A stretch of 64,000 nt of DNA from Alphaproteobacteria bacterium (GCA_028285305.1 JANQPV010000022.1:201322-265321); one strand, 5' to 3'. Positions 8,361 through 18,580 are shown, counted from the first letter of the stretch. The notes: generated by a model from the letters alone, not told the origin. Made by a program: numbers and translations.

Positions 8361-9593
8361 ATGACAGACAAAACGCATCGTTCCGTGTTCGACAGAAAGA
8401 CTGAGATCACAGAGGAACAGAAGAAGTGGAAGCCGGCGACCCAAAGGGTGCGCGGCGGGCTTTATCGATCGCAATTCGGCGAGACAAGCGAAGCGCTCTA
8501 CTTGACATCGGGGTACGTCTATCAATCCGCCGAAGAGGCGGAGGCGCGCTTCAAGGGCGAAGATGACGGCTTCATCTATAGCCGTTTTTCAAATCCGACG
8601 GTCAAGATGTTTGAGGACCGGATGTGCCTTTTGGAAGGTGCCCCGGCGGCCCGGGCGACCGCAACCGGCATGGCAGCCGTGACGGCGTCTCTGCTCTGTC
8701 AGCTACAGCACGGGGATCACGTCGTTGCGGCGCGAGCTCTGTTTGGATCGTGCCGGTTTGTTGTCGAGACGTTGCTGCCTCGTTTCGGAATCGAATCCAC
8801 ATTGGTGGATGGCCGGGACGTGTCAGCGTGGGAACAGGCGATGCGTCCGAATACGAAAGTTCTTTTCCTAGAGACGCCGTCCAATCCAACTTTGGAAATT
8901 ATAGACCTGCGTGCCGTCGCTGATCTGGCCCATCGCCATGAGGCGCGTCTGGTGGTTGATAATGTGTTTGCTACGCCGATCCTCCAAAGGCCCATGGAAT
9001 TCGGCGCTGATGTGGTGGTTTATTCGGCGACGAAACATGTGGATGGGCAGGGCAGATGTCTGGGCGGGATCGTTCTTGCCGACGAAGCCTTTGTAAACGA
9101 TCACTTGGCGAACTTTCTGAGGCAGACGGGGCCGGCGCTTAGTCCCTTTAATGCGTGGGTACTGACGAAGAGTATCGAGAGTCTCGACTTGCGTGTCCGG
9201 CAAATGTGCAGGAATGCGGAAATTGTGGCCGAAGCACTGGCAGGACACAAAAAACTTTCCCGTGTCGACTATCCTGGCCGTCCCGATCATCCCCAACACA
9301 ATCTGGCGATGGCGCAGATGGATATGGGTGGCAGTGTCGTGACGTTTGAAATCGAGGGCGGAAAGGCGGCTGCGTTTCGGGTCTGCAATGCGCTCACCCT
9401 TGTCGATATTTCGAACAATTTGGGCGATGCCAAGTCTCTCATAACGCATCCGGCCACAACCACCCACCAACGGATTCCAGAAGACGAGCGTCTCAAGATG
9501 GGAATCACACCGGGGCTAGTTCGTATCTCTGTGGGGCTTGAAGATCCGGAGGATATTAGCGAAGATCTGTTTCGAGCGCTCGACGCCGCTTAG
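8361..9593 (+). CDS. metZ: O-succinylhomoserine sulfhydrylase
   Basis: This PLP enzyme forms homocysteine from O-succinylhomoserine and sulfide in methionine synthesis. The 410 residues show the Cys/Met-metabolism fold: SRFSNPT (about residue 75), the ATGMAAV loop, [11 protein letters not shown], and the PLP lysine K225 in [11 protein letters not shown]. The ATG at 8361 has GAAGGA 4 bases upstream; the frame is open to 8211 but that part overlaps the riboswitch. The SAM-II riboswitch in front supports a methionine role over cystathionine synthase or lyase. apaG follows 20 bases downstream. Confidence 0.93.
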   Translation: MTDKTHRSVFDRKTEITEEQKKWKPATQRVRGGLYRSQFGETSEALYLTSGYVYQSAEEAEARFKGEDDGFIYSRFSNPTVKMFEDRMCLLEGAPAARATATGMAAVTASLLCQLQHGDHVVAARALFGSCRFVVETLLPRFGIESTLVDGRDVSAWEQAMRPNTKVLFLETPSNPTLEIIDLRAVADLAHRHEARLVVDNVFATPILQRPMEFGADVVVYSATKHVDGQGRCLGGIVLADEAFVNDHLANFLRQTGPALSPFNAWVLTKSIESLDLRVRQMCRNAEIVAEALAGHKKLSRVDYPGRPDHPQHNLAMAQMDMGGSVVTFEIEGGKAAAFRVCNALTLVDISNNLGDAKSLITHPATTTHQRIPEDERLKMGITPGLVRISVGLEDPEDISEDLFRALDAA

Positions 9594-9613
9594 GCGGCAA
9601 TTTGGATACGGTG

Positions 9614-10006
9614 ATGTTTGGCGAGGTTACTCGAGATATTTTTGTTGGCGTTACGCCGATCTTTTTGGAAGAGCAGTCTGATCCCTTAGCCGATCACTAT
9701 GTTTGGGCTTATACGGTGCAGATCGAGAATCGCGGCGAAGAAACCGTGCAATTGCGATCCAGGTATTGGCGTATTACGGATGCCCTCGGCAGCGTTCAAG
9801 AAGTCAGGGGCGCCGGTGTGGTGGGTGAGCAGCCGATCCTGCGGCCCGGTGATCAGTTCGAGTATACCAGCGGGGCGCCGCTCAAAACGCCGACAGGCTT
9901 CATGGGTGGATCCTATGAAATGCAAACGGACAAAGGCGAAGTCTTTGACGTTAAGATCCCCGTCTTTTCGCTCGACAGTCCGCACCAGCGAGGAAACATT
10001 CATTAA
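9614..10006 (+). CDS. apaG: ApaG family protein
   Basis: A 130-residue single-domain beta-sandwich protein of the ApaG/DUF525 family. Typical segments are [44 protein letters not shown] and GFMGGSYEM. The family is linked to Co2+/Mg2+ resistance and Ap4A levels in enteric bacteria; its biochemical role is unresolved. ATG 9614 was chosen because GGA lies about six bases upstream; in-frame TTG 9602 and GTG 9611 are alternatives. The metZ-apaG pair recurs in alphaproteobacteria. Confidence 0.93.
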   Translation: MFGEVTRDIFVGVTPIFLEEQSDPLADHYVWAYTVQIENRGEETVQLRSRYWRITDALGSVQEVRGAGVVGEQPILRPGDQFEYTSGAPLKTPTGFMGGSYEMQTDKGEVFDVKIPVFSLDSPHQRGNIH

Positions 10007-10084
10007 ACATTTGTCCGCCAGTATGCAGGCCGATGAGGCGAGCGTCCTCATTGCGCAGTCCTGAGCGCCGTTTCAATCACGAGT

Positions 10085-11548
10085 TTGGCCCACGTGCCCA
10101 ATTTTCGACCGATATTTTTCGTTAACGGCATTTTGCTCGTATTTTTGGGCCTGTTTATGCTGTTTCCTGCGCTGGCCGACTTTTCAGCCGATGCGTCGAC
10201 GGAGAATTGGCAGGTCTTTTTGACGGCTTCGATGATCACGTGTTTTGTCGGGGTCAGCAGCGTTTTGATTACGCGGGACCGTCCCAGTAGTCTGACGACA
10301 CAGCAAGCCTTTTTGCTGACCACAACGGTGTGGCTGGTGTTGACGGCGTTTGGTGCGCTGCCCCTCTACTTCTCGAACTATGCGCCAACGTATACGGACG
10401 CCTTTTTCGAAGCCATGTCCGGATTGACCACGACCGGGTCGACTGTTCTCACGGATCTTGATGAAGCACCAGTGGGCATCAATTTGTGGCGCGGCCTGCT
10501 GCAATGGCTTGGGGGTATCGGCATTATTGTTATGGCGATTGCGATTTTGCCCATGTTGCAAGTCGGCGGTATGCAACTGTTTAAGCTGGAGTCGTCCGAT
10601 GCTTCCGAGAAGATCCTTCCTCGTGCGACTGAAGTGGCTTCTGTCATTGCGCTGATTTATGTTTGCTTTTCCTTCATGTGTGCATTTGCCTATGCGGCCG
10701 CCGGTATGGATATGTTTGATGCAACCGTCCATGCGATGACAACCATTGCGACAGGGGGATTTTCCACACATGACGAATCGCTGGGTGCTTACTCTTCGCC
10801 CTATATTCACTATACGTCCGTCGTCTTTATGATTCTGGGCAGTTTGCCATTCGTCCTCTATTTCCAGGCCGTGCGAGGGCGGCCTCTCGCCCTCTTTCGT
10901 GATTGGCAAGTGCGCTGGTTCTTTGGCATCTTGTCGGTCTTTGTTGGAATTATCTTCTGGTATCAACACTCGGCCGAAATTCGTTCGGGTTCGGAAGCCT
11001 TCCAATATGCTTTGTTCAATGTGACATCCATCATGACCGGCACAGGTTACGCGACGGATGATTATTCCGCTTGGGGTGCATTCTCTGTGATGGTCTTTTT
11101 TGTGGTTATGTTTGTCGGAGGATGTGCCGGTTCGACGTCGTGTGGAATCAAAATATTCCGTTTTCAAATCATGTACCAGTTGTTGCGCGTGCAAATGCAG
11201 AAGATCATTCATCCTCGGGGGATGTTCACGTTGTACTATAACGGAAACCGTGTTGCTGACGATGTGGTGTCGTCGGTGATGAGTTTTCTGTTTATGTTCT
11301 TTCTGTGTTTCGCTGGTCTTACCATCTGTTTGTCACTGATCGGTTTGGACACGTTGACGGCCTTTTCGGCGGCGGCCACGTCGATCGCAAATGTGGGTCC
11401 CGGACTGGGCGAACAAATTGGGCCCAGCGGGACGTTTCAAGACATTCCGCAAGTTGGCAAGTGGTTGTTATGTTTGGGAATGTTGCTCGGGCGGCTCGAA
11501 CTCTTTACCGTTTTGGTATTGTTTATGCCCGCCTTCTGGCGTTCGTGA
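10085..11548 (+). CDS. trkH: Trk-type potassium uptake protein, membrane subunit
   Basis: An inner-membrane K+ channel subunit of 487 residues with the four-fold repeated pore loops of the Trk/Ktr family. Visible filter segments are GLTTTGST (about residue 118), TIATGGFSTHD (about 220), MTGTGYATDD (about 320) and ANVGPGLGE (about 438), each between hydrophobic helices. Start codon choice is weak: TTG 10085 or GTG 10094. The partner TrkA is not in the window. Confidence 0.93.
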   Translation: MAHVPNFRPIFFVNGILLVFLGLFMLFPALADFSADASTENWQVFLTASMITCFVGVSSVLITRDRPSSLTTQQAFLLTTTVWLVLTAFGALPLYFSNYAPTYTDAFFEAMSGLTTTGSTVLTDLDEAPVGINLWRGLLQWLGGIGIIVMAIAILPMLQVGGMQLFKLESSDASEKILPRATEVASVIALIYVCFSFMCAFAYAAAGMDMFDATVHAMTTIATGGFSTHDESLGAYSSPYIHYTSVVFMILGSLPFVLYFQAVRGRPLALFRDWQVRWFFGILSVFVGIIFWYQHSAEIRSGSEAFQYALFNVTSIMTGTGYATDDYSAWGAFSVMVFFVVMFVGGCAGSTSCGIKIFRFQIMYQLLRVQMQKIIHPRGMFTLYYNGNRVADDVVSSVMSFLFMFFLCFAGLTICLSLIGLDTLTAFSAAATSIANVGPGLGEQIGPSGTFQDIPQVGKWLLCLGMLLGRLELFTVLVLFMPAFWRS

Positions 11549-11564
11549 CGAGAGGGAATTGATA

Positions 11565-12728
11565 GTGCCATCGGCTGCAGATTCTGCGATCGAGATGCTC
11601 GGACATCTCGTGGGGTTCGACACAACGAGCTCGCTTCCAAACGTGCCATTGATTGATTTTGTGGGGCAGTTCCTGGACGAGCATCAGGTGCCCTATACGC
11701 TGGTTCGCAACGAGGACGGTACCAAAGCGAATCTGTTTGCGACCATCGGCCCGGCCGATCAGGGGGGGATCGTTCTCTCGGGACATACGGACGTCGTGCC
11801 AGTGCAAGGACAGGCTTGGGATACAGACCCTTTTAAGCTGCAACGGATGGGTGACCGTCTTTACGGTCGGGGCTCTACCGACATGAAAGGATTTCTCGCC
11901 TGCGCGCTTGCCATCGTTCCGCGTTTGGCGCGTGAGACTCTGACAATGCCCGTCCATCTCGCTCTAAGTTATGATGAGGAAGTGGGGTGCCTCGGCGTTC
12001 CTGGATTGACGCAGGCTTTCGGCGGCGAGATTCCGCGGCCGCGTATCGTTATTGTGGGCGAGCCCACAGACATGAAAGTGGTCAATGCTCACAAAGGCAT
12101 CGTCGCGTTCCGCACCCGAATTACAGGTAAGGAAGCGCATTCGAGTGCGACGCACAAAGGGGCCAATGCGGTGTTTGCGGCAACGAGGCTTGTTGCTTTC
12201 TTGATGGAACTTGCCGAAGAGATGCGGCAAAAGGGCGATCCTACCGGCCGCTTTGACCCTCCGTATACAACGGTTCATGTGGGAACCATCAAAGGCGGAA
12301 CCGCGCTCAACATTATCCCGAAGACGTGCGAGTTCTTTTGGGAGTTTCGGCCCTTGCCAACGGAAGATCCGGATGCGCTTCTTGAGCGTTTTCTTCACTT
12401 TGCGGAACATGAAGTCTTGCCCGACCTAAAAGCCATCAGTGACGACTGCGAGATTGTGACCCGGCCGTCGGCCGGGATTCCGCCGCTTGCGCCGTTGGAT
12501 GGATCACCTGCAGAAACGCTTACGCTTATGCTCGCGCAACAAAATGAAACGGAAGCGGTTTCCTTCGGAACCGAGGCAGGGATCTTTCAAGGTGCAGGGG
12601 TGCCCACAGTGGTGTGCGGGCCCGGCAATATCTTGCAGGCCCATACGCCCAACGAATTCATCGAAGTTGCTCAGATTGAAAAATGCATGACTTTTCTTGA
12701 CCGGCTGGTCGACCACGTCACGGCCTGA
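11565..12728 (+). CDS. argE: Acetylornithine deacetylase (M20 family)
   Basis: A zinc aminoacylase of 387 residues that would release ornithine from N-acetylornithine in arginine synthesis. M20 metal-site motifs are present: SGHTDVVP, GRGSTDMKG, DEEVGCLG, GEPT and the C-terminal HTPNEFIE. The frame is open far upstream, but GTG 11565 has AGAGGGA with a 7-base gap and follows the trkH stop by 16 bases, so the two are probably co-transcribed. ArgE is the best fit; a related succinyl-diaminopimelate desuccinylase or other M20 amidase is less likely. Confidence 0.85.
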   Translation: MPSAADSAIEMLGHLVGFDTTSSLPNVPLIDFVGQFLDEHQVPYTLVRNEDGTKANLFATIGPADQGGIVLSGHTDVVPVQGQAWDTDPFKLQRMGDRLYGRGSTDMKGFLACALAIVPRLARETLTMPVHLALSYDEEVGCLGVPGLTQAFGGEIPRPRIVIVGEPTDMKVVNAHKGIVAFRTRITGKEAHSSATHKGANAVFAATRLVAFLMELAEEMRQKGDPTGRFDPPYTTVHVGTIKGGTALNIIPKTCEFFWEFRPLPTEDPDALLERFLHFAEHEVLPDLKAISDDCEIVTRPSAGIPPLAPLDGSPAETLTLMLAQQNETEAVSFGTEAGIFQGAGVPTVVCGPGNILQAHTPNEFIEVAQIEKCMTFLDRLVDHVTA

Positions 12729-12900
12729 GGTGCCGTCTCTTATCCCGAAATGCGTGTCATGGTAGGCGTGCGGCCAGCGCATCCGTGACTTAAGTAGCTG
12801 ATTTGTCTGCACTTTATTGGACGCAGTTGGCTATGGACATGGCGAAATGCGAGCGATACACAATCGGCAGAACATTTTCCAAGATGAACGAGGATAGCCC

Positions 12901-14139
12901 ATGCCAGACGCTTATATTATCGACGCCTGCCGGACCCCGCGGGGGATCGGCAAACCCGGAAAGGGAGCACTCACCCATTTGCACCCTCAGCATTTGGGGG
13001 CGACAGTCCTTAGCGCGATCGCTGAACGTAATAATCTGAACACGGCGGAAGTCGACGATATTATATGGGGCACGAGTTCTCAGCGCGGGAAGCAAGGCGG
13101 CGATCTGGGGCGAATGGCGGCTCTCGACGCGGGATACAATATCAAGTCGAGCGGTGTGACTCTCGACCGATTCTGCGGGTCCGGAATCACCACTGTTAAT
13201 CTTGCTGCGGCTCAGGTCATGTCGGGTATGGAAGACCTCGTGATTGCAGGCGGGACGGAAATGATGTCTTTGCACGGACAAGGCGTGCCGGAAGGTGAGA
13301 TTCCTCTCATGGATGCCGGTAATGAGCACCTGCGTGAACTCCATCCGCAGCCGCAACAAGGTGTGTGCGCCGATGCCATTGCAAGCCTTGAAGGTATTCC
13401 ACGGGAGGCTCTCGATGAGCTTGCTCTTGTCAGTCAACAACGCGCCGACGCCGCGATCAAAGCCGGCCACTTCGATAAGAGCGTTGTACCCGTTCACAAT
13501 CGGGACGGCAGCGTTGCTCTTGATCATGAAGAATTCCCACGGCCGCAGACAACACTTGACGGTCTTTCGCAACTCAAGCCTTCGTTTGAGGCGATGGCCG
13601 ATTTCCCCTTGGATGGTGAAGGTCTGACGTTCCGCAAGATGATCAATCAGGTCTATCCAGATCTGGAGATTACGCATGTTCATCACGCGGGTAATTCGTC
13701 CGGTGTTGTGGATGGGGCCGCAGCCGTCCTTTTGGCTTCGCCGGAATATGCCAAGGCCCATGATATGAAGCCGCGGGCGCGTATCGTTGCGACGGCCAAT
13801 ATGGGCGACTCCCCCACGCTTATGCTCAACGCGCCAGTGCCGTCGGCCAAGAAAGTGCTCGAAAAGGCAAATCTGACCAAGGACGATATCGATCTTTGGG
13901 AGATCAACGAGGCGTTTGCTGTCGTTGCTGAGAAGTTCATTCGCGATCTCGATCTCGACCGGGAAAAAGTGAACGTCAACGGCGGGTCCATGGCCCTTGG
14001 TCATCCGATCGGTGCGACCGGTTCCATCCTGATTGGGACTGCCTTGGACGAACTGGAACGCCGCGATCTGCAACGTGCGCTGATTACCATGTGCGCCGGC
14101 GGCGGAATGGCTCCTGCGATCGTTATCGAGCGGGTGTAG
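12901..14139 (+). CDS. Thiolase (acetyl-CoA acyltransferase)
   Basis: 412 residues of the thiolase superfamily. The acyl-accepting Cys is C92 in DRFCGSG. The C-terminal catalytic block has [21 protein letters not shown] and CAGGGMAP. It either cleaves 3-ketoacyl-CoA or condenses two acetyl-CoA; sequence alone does not settle the direction. GAGGA stands about 7 bases before ATG 12901. No hydroxyacyl-CoA dehydrogenase gene is adjacent, so it is not a standard fadAB unit. Confidence 0.92.
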   Translation: MPDAYIIDACRTPRGIGKPGKGALTHLHPQHLGATVLSAIAERNNLNTAEVDDIIWGTSSQRGKQGGDLGRMAALDAGYNIKSSGVTLDRFCGSGITTVNLAAAQVMSGMEDLVIAGGTEMMSLHGQGVPEGEIPLMDAGNEHLRELHPQPQQGVCADAIASLEGIPREALDELALVSQQRADAAIKAGHFDKSVVPVHNRDGSVALDHEEFPRPQTTLDGLSQLKPSFEAMADFPLDGEGLTFRKMINQVYPDLEITHVHHAGNSSGVVDGAAAVLLASPEYAKAHDMKPRARIVATANMGDSPTLMLNAPVPSAKKVLEKANLTKDDIDLWEINEAFAVVAEKFIRDLDLDREKVNVNGGSMALGHPIGATGSILIGTALDELERRDLQRALITMCAGGGMAPAIVIERV

Positions 14140-14150
14140 CGGGATAGCTT

Positions 14151-14279
14151 CCCCCTCACCCTTCAATCGATTGATGATCGATTGAGTCCCTCTCCCCTGG
14201 AGGGAGAGGGATTTTGGAGTGCCTGGCGCTTCGACTTGCTTTCCTTCTCCCCTTGGGGGAGAAGGAAAGGATGAGGGGT
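14151..14279. repeat. Compound inverted-repeat element between convergent genes
   Basis: Three consecutive hairpins lie inside an outer inverted repeat (CCCCTCACCC at 14152 against GGATGAGGGG near 14269). They are TCAATCGA/TCGATTGA (14163-14185), CCCTCTCCC/GGGAGAGGG (14188-14210) and a perfect 12-bp stem (14241-14252 with 14256-14267). It fills the gap between the thiolase and the hydrolase and could stop transcription in both directions. Confidence 0.65.
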
Positions 14280-14280
14280 T

Positions 14281-15021
14281 CTACAAAAACTCAACTATCG
14301 CTTCTGACAATGCGGGGTCGCCGACGGCGGTGATGTGATCGCCTTTGACTTGACGGTAGACAGCGCTCGGGATGATCTCTGCCAGTTTTTCGCCTGAGCC
14401 GTTGTCAAAGTCTTTATCGCCGGTGATCACGCATGTGGGAATCCGAAACGTCGCCAATAAATCCGCAGGCGTGTAGACTCGCGACGACATCATTGCCCCC
14501 AAATAGCCCTCAAGCGTCCCGCCTGTGAGTCTGGCGCGCTCGAGGATGGCTGCCGCTTCCGGTGTATCCTGCCCAGCCTGTGCCTCCTCAATGGCCTTGC
14601 GAAAGGCATCGTTTCTTCGTGTATCCCACTCGTCGGCGACAACATGGCCGACGCCGCCGATGATGAGTTTCTTTCCCAATCGGGTAAGGAGATGCAGGCG
14701 CAAAGCCACGATGCTCCCGAACGAATACCCGATGATGGCATGTAGATCCGTTTCCAGATGATTCAGGAGTGCGATTTGGTCCCTTGCTGCTGCATCGCGG
14801 GGCCACGCGCGGTCACCTGAAGGGCACTCCGAGGCCCCGTGACCGCGAAAATCGGGCAGTATGGCTCGATACCCGGCGCTGACCACTTTGTCCGCAATTC
14901 CGGGTGCGACATAGTTCATGTGAGCGTTGCCGGAAAAGCCATGCAGCATAAGGACGAGTGGACCGTCGCCCAAATCGTGGTACGCAATCTTTGTTCCGTC
15001 AAAGGAGGAGAAGGACTTCAT
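14281..15021 (-). CDS. Alpha/beta hydrolase
   Basis: 246 residues with the HGFSGN oxyanion segment, the nucleophile in GYSFGS (about residue 98), an acid candidate in TGDKDFDNG and the late catalytic His in KGDHITAVGD. No lid or signal peptide is obvious, so it is a cytoplasmic esterase or thioesterase-like enzyme of unknown substrate. It begins 11 bases after the split-barrel gene on the same strand and forms the last gene of a three-gene unit behind an acyl-CoA dehydrogenase. Confidence 0.88.
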   Translation of the reverse strand: MKSFSSFDGTKIAYHDLGDGPLVLMLHGFSGNAHMNYVAPGIADKVVSAGYRAILPDFRGHGASECPSGDRAWPRDAAARDQIALLNHLETDLHAIIGYSFGSIVALRLHLLTRLGKKLIIGGVGHVVADEWDTRRNDAFRKAIEEAQAGQDTPEAAAILERARLTGGTLEGYLGAMMSSRVYTPADLLATFRIPTCVITGDKDFDNGSGEKLAEIIPSAVYRQVKGDHITAVGDPALSEAIVEFL

Positions 15022-15032
15022 CGACCGAGCGT

Positions 15033-15539
15033 TCAGGCGCTAAATTTGATGTTGGGATCGCCGTAGTAGCGCTTGTGCCAAATCCCTTCCGGGTCTTCGC
15101 CTTCGATGGGCATCCGCCATGAACGCACTTTGGCGTCTTCTAACACCACACGGTAGAGGCCTCGCGGCTCATTGATTGTGTTGCGGACATAACCTTCGGC
15201 TCCTTCGTCATTCACATAGCGTTTCGCGATATCGAGGTAGAGATCACGCCATTCATCATCGTTACCAATGTCGTGGACGAGTTCGGCTTTCCCATCGACG
15301 ATCACCTTGCGGTACGGATGGGGCTGTTCGTCGATGCAGAGCGAGACACGCGGATCGCGCCGGAGGCAGGCAAACCACTCGGATTTTTCCCGCGGTGTGA
15401 AGTAGATGGCGCCGTCCCGGTGGATGAACCAAATGGGCGTAACCAGAGGCGCGCCGTCCGCGCGGACAACTGCAATGCGCATGAGGATGCCGCGTTCGTC
15501 CAAGAAGGTGGCTTGTTCGTCGTCGGTCAAAACCGGCAT
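15033..15539 (-). CDS. Pyridoxamine-phosphate-oxidase-like split-barrel protein
   Basis: 168 residues with the split-barrel layout: GILMRIAVVRADGAPLVTPIWF, then IYFTPREKSEWFACLRRDPRVSLCID. Members bind FMN, F420 or haem. The F420 genes elsewhere in this window make an F420-dependent role possible, but no residue seen here proves the cofactor. It lies 21 bases after the acyl-CoA dehydrogenase and 11 before the hydrolase, on the same strand. Confidence 0.8.
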   Translation of the reverse strand: MPVLTDDEQATFLDERGILMRIAVVRADGAPLVTPIWFIHRDGAIYFTPREKSEWFACLRRDPRVSLCIDEQPHPYRKVIVDGKAELVHDIGNDDEWRDLYLDIAKRYVNDEGAEGYVRNTINEPRGLYRVVLEDAKVRSWRMPIEGEDPEGIWHKRYYGDPNIKFSA

Positions 15540-15560
15540 GAGCGCGCCTCAAGCTTGGGG

Positions 15561-16757
15561 TCAGAGCTGTAGCACCATCTTGGCCATGATGTTCTTTTGA
15601 ACTTCCGAGGTGCCGCCGTAAATGGTGGCGGCGCGCCCGAAGAGATGGGATTCCATCAGGCCGGGGGCTTTTTCGAACAGGGACGGTTCGTTCGTCGAGC
15701 GCGGGGCGGCGTCTTCAAATTCACGGGGCAGGCCCGCATACCCAACGAGCTCCACGCACATTTCCGCAATTTCCTGTTGAAGATTTGTACCCAGATATTT
15801 GAGGGGCAAAGACAGTTTGACGGCGTCGAAGGAGGCATCGTCCGCATCGATGGAACGTGCCTCAGTGATTTCCAAAGCCGTCAGCTTGGTTTCCGTTTCT
15901 GCCAACCGCTTGGCAAAGCTGGCATCTTCGATCATGGGATCGGAGAAGCTTGTCTTTGATTTCGCCATCACTTTGAGGCGTTCCAGCCGCTGACGGGTTG
16001 CGGACGCATTGGCGGTGGCCGTGCGTTCGTTGCCCAGCAAGAACTTGGCGTAGGTCCAGCCTTTGTTTTCTTCCCCGATCAGGTTCTCCACCGGGACCTT
16101 TACGTCCGTGAAATAGACCTCGTTCAGGTGATGCAGGCCGTCGATGGAGACGATGGGGCGCACCTCGATGCCCGGCGTGTCCATATCGATGAGCAAGAAC
16201 GAAATACCTTCTTGAGCCTTCACCTCCGTATTGGTGCGCACGAGACAGAAAATCCGGTCCGCCCAATGGGCTTGGGTCGTCCAGATCTTTTGTCCGTTAA
16301 CGACGTAATGATCGCCTTCCCGGACGGCCCTGGTTTTGAGAGACGCCAAGTCCGAGCCGGATCCTGGTTCGGAATAACCTTGGCACCAGAGTTCGGTCCC
16401 ATTCTGAATGCCCGGCAGAAAGCGTTTCTTCTGTTCCTCATTGCCGAAGGTGTAAATGACCGGGCCCACCATGACGGTGCCGAAACCTGACGTGGACGGG
16501 GCGCCGGCCGATTGCAGTTCTTTGTTGAAGAGATGATGTTGCGCCAGAGTCCATCCCGTTCCGCCGTATTCGGTTGGCCAATGGCGTACCAGCCAACCTT
16601 TTTCCGCCAGCTTTTGCGACCACCACAACATCACCTCTTTGTCCGAGTGCTCAAGCGCGCTGTAGGTGTGGCGCTTGTCTTCGGGCAGGGCCTCGTCCAG
16701 CCAGGCGCGGACTTCGCTGGCAAATTTTTCCTCTTCCGGGGTGTGGCTCAACTTCAT
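15561..16757 (-). CDS. Acyl-CoA dehydrogenase
   Basis: 398 residues of the FAD acyl-CoA dehydrogenase family, oxidising an acyl-CoA to the 2-enoyl form. Visible features are WPTEYGGTGW, the FAD-binding CQGYSEPGSGSDLAS and NGQKIWTTQAHWAD segments, and the C-terminal GRAATIYGGTSEVQKNIMAK. AGGAGAAG precedes ATG 16757. It heads a minus-strand unit with a split-barrel protein and a hydrolase. Its closest relatives in form are the large-substrate (steroid side chain or branched acyl) subgroup; this is a family impression, not a demonstrated substrate. Confidence 0.9.
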   Translation of the reverse strand: MKLSHTPEEEKFASEVRAWLDEALPEDKRHTYSALEHSDKEVMLWWSQKLAEKGWLVRHWPTEYGGTGWTLAQHHLFNKELQSAGAPSTSGFGTVMVGPVIYTFGNEEQKKRFLPGIQNGTELWCQGYSEPGSGSDLASLKTRAVREGDHYVVNGQKIWTTQAHWADRIFCLVRTNTEVKAQEGISFLLIDMDTPGIEVRPIVSIDGLHHLNEVYFTDVKVPVENLIGEENKGWTYAKFLLGNERTATANASATRQRLERLKVMAKSKTSFSDPMIEDASFAKRLAETETKLTALEITEARSIDADDASFDAVKLSLPLKYLGTNLQQEIAEMCVELVGYAGLPREFEDAAPRSTNEPSLFEKAPGLMESHLFGRAATIYGGTSEVQKNIMAKMVLQL

Positions 16758-16867
16758 CGTCTTCTCCTGGCGCGTTTCGGCTTTTCCCTATACGGGCACC
16801 TTCTCTTCTGGCACGGTGGTAGTCAATATGCCCGGCCACTTTCGGCCGGATCAGATTAGGCAAAACC

Positions 16868-17977
16868 GTGAACGATCAGACCCACGATCCCGAAACAGAG
16901 GCGCAATTGGATGCGATTACCGCTATTTTGCCGCCTCTTTTGCGGGGTTTGGAGACGCTGAATTTTGCTGCGCGACATCTTCACCCGCCCCAGCTTCCAC
17001 AACTTATGGCGCAGATTGGCGATGCAGACGCGCCGCTGAAAGAGGCGTTGCCAGCGTTCGATGGTCTTGAGTGGCCGGACCATCTGAGCGGGTTCAAATC
17101 GTTGATCACCGAGAGCAGCTGCCGGGTTCTTGAGGGATTCGAAGGGTTGCGCGGGGCCGCGACGGACCCGAACGGTGTGATGCTGGCTTATCGTTCTCTG
17201 CGCAAGGCCACTCAGGCAACGGAGCTGCTCTATCCGCTCGCTTCGCAATTGCCTCCGATCTGTCAGTTTTTTCTGGAGTCAGAGGCCCGCACCAACGCGG
17301 ACCTTGTCAAAAGCTATCTGGCGCCCAAAACCAACGAAACGGTGGGTGTGCGACACATCGAAAACGATCGTAAGCAAAAGGGCGGCTATTCGATTTATGT
17401 GCCGGAGAACTATGACCCTGGCCGCAAGTATCCCCTTGTTGTGACCTTACACGGAGGAAGCGGTCATGGGCGGGACTTTCTGTGGGTGTGGCTGAGGGCC
17501 GCGCGGACACGAGGCGCGATTTTGATTAGTCCGACGTCGGTCGGCGATACCTGGTCGCTCATGGGGCCTGACGTTGACTCAGACAATCTTCAAAAGATCG
17601 TCGATAGGGTGTGTGCGGATTGGTCTGTTGACGAGAGCCGCCTCTTGATGACCGGCATGAGTGACGGCGGCACGTTCTGTTACGTGAGCGGTCTTTTACC
17701 GTCTTCGCCCTTCACCCACCTCGCACCGATCTCGGCGAGTTTTCATCCGATGTTGATGGAGTTTGTGGACCGGGAGCGGGTCCAGGGCTTGCCCATTTAT
17801 TTGACGCATGGGGCGCTTGATTGGATGTTCCCTATTGATATGGCGCGCGAGGCAAATCAGGCGTTCGGTAGGATGGGAGCGGACATTGTGTATTCGGAAA
17901 TCCCTGATCTTTCCCATACTTATCCGCGTGAGGAGAATATCAAGATTTTGGATTGGCTGATTGAATCCGGACTCTAG
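16868..17977 (+). CDS. Esterase-like alpha/beta hydrolase with helical N-terminal domain
   Basis: 369 residues starting at GTG 16868. The first 150 are helical and unlike a hydrolase. The rest has VTLHGGSGHG, the nucleophile in TGMSDGG, an Asp in HGALDWMFP and a His in LSHTYP, the order found in phospholipase/carboxylesterase and polyhydroxybutyrate-depolymerase-like enzymes. No signal peptide is seen, so it is cytoplasmic. Substrate unknown. It is divergent from the acyl-CoA dehydrogenase gene. Confidence 0.8.
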   Translation: MNDQTHDPETEAQLDAITAILPPLLRGLETLNFAARHLHPPQLPQLMAQIGDADAPLKEALPAFDGLEWPDHLSGFKSLITESSCRVLEGFEGLRGAATDPNGVMLAYRSLRKATQATELLYPLASQLPPICQFFLESEARTNADLVKSYLAPKTNETVGVRHIENDRKQKGGYSIYVPENYDPGRKYPLVVTLHGGSGHGRDFLWVWLRAARTRGAILISPTSVGDTWSLMGPDVDSDNLQKIVDRVCADWSVDESRLLMTGMSDGGTFCYVSGLLPSSPFTHLAPISASFHPMLMEFVDRERVQGLPIYLTHGALDWMFPIDMAREANQAFGRMGADIVYSEIPDLSHTYPREENIKILDWLIESGL

Positions 17978-17980
17978 TCT

Positions 17981-18144
17981 GTTATCCCGGACAATGCTTG
18001 TGCTCGGGAAACCGAGTACGACCAACGGGAGCGCTGATCCGGGATCCAGGATTCACTGTACTAACTTTTAGTGTCCAATCGTCTGAAGCTCTGGCATACT
18101 AGATCCCCGATCTGCGCGATCCTAGATCGCTAGTCGGGATGACG
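17981..18144. repeat. Palindromic intergenic element
   Basis: It runs from GTTATCCCGGACAA, through GCTGATCCGGGATCCAGG, to GATCGCTAGTCGGGATGACG. Ends and core match the elements at 18412 and 24441. It occupies almost the whole space between two genes. Confidence 0.65.
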
Positions 18145-18168
18145 TTCCGTATTGCTGCGAGAACTTCA

Positions 18169-18387
18169 CTACAACCGCGAAAACAGCCAAATGCCCGCGG
18201 CCCCAACAAAGATGAGTCCGAGATTGGCGATGTTCGCACTGACAAAAAAGCCGATTTGGTCGAGCTCCGTTGAATTCTCAGGGGCGGGACCAAACAGCTC
18301 CGCGCGGCTGGCTTCGGTGATGTAGATGTTCGCCAGTCCCATCAGAATGGTCGCGCCGCCCGCAATGTAGCCGATGAGTTTGATCAT
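18169..18387 (-). CDS. Small two-helix membrane protein
   Basis: 72 residues with two hydrophobic segments (about residues 4-22 and 48-68) joined by a polar loop. Start ATG 18387, no clear ribosome binding site. It lies between two intergenic repeats. Function unknown; it could be a chance frame, but the hydrophobic pattern is regular. Confidence 0.55.
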   Translation of the reverse strand: MIKLIGYIAGGATILMGLANIYITEASRAELFGPAPENSTELDQIGFFVSANIANLGLIFVGAAGIWLFSRL

Positions 18388-18411
18388 GGTGGCGCTAGCT
18401 TAACACTGCGG

Positions 18412-18580
18412 CGTCATCCCGGACAAGCGACCATCGGGAGCGCTGATCCGGGATCCAGTACTCAAATTGAATTGTTTTGGTCACAGACCGTCGCATGTTG
18501 AAAAATACTGGATCCCGGCTCACGCTTCGCGGCACTCCGTTCGGAATGAACCCGTGCCGCTCAACGGGCCGGGATGACGA
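18412..18580. repeat. Palindromic intergenic element
   Basis: It begins CGTCATCCCGGACAAGCG and GCTGATCCGGGATCCAGT, and closes with TGGATCCCGGCTCACGC and GGGCCGGGATGACG. It is an inverted-repeat copy of the same family as the element at 17981. Confidence 0.7.

Noticed and set aside
10184-11212. 342-codon minus-strand frame under trkH
   Set aside because: It is an antisense shadow of a membrane protein gene: a His/Arg-rich, non-hydrophobic product with no motif.
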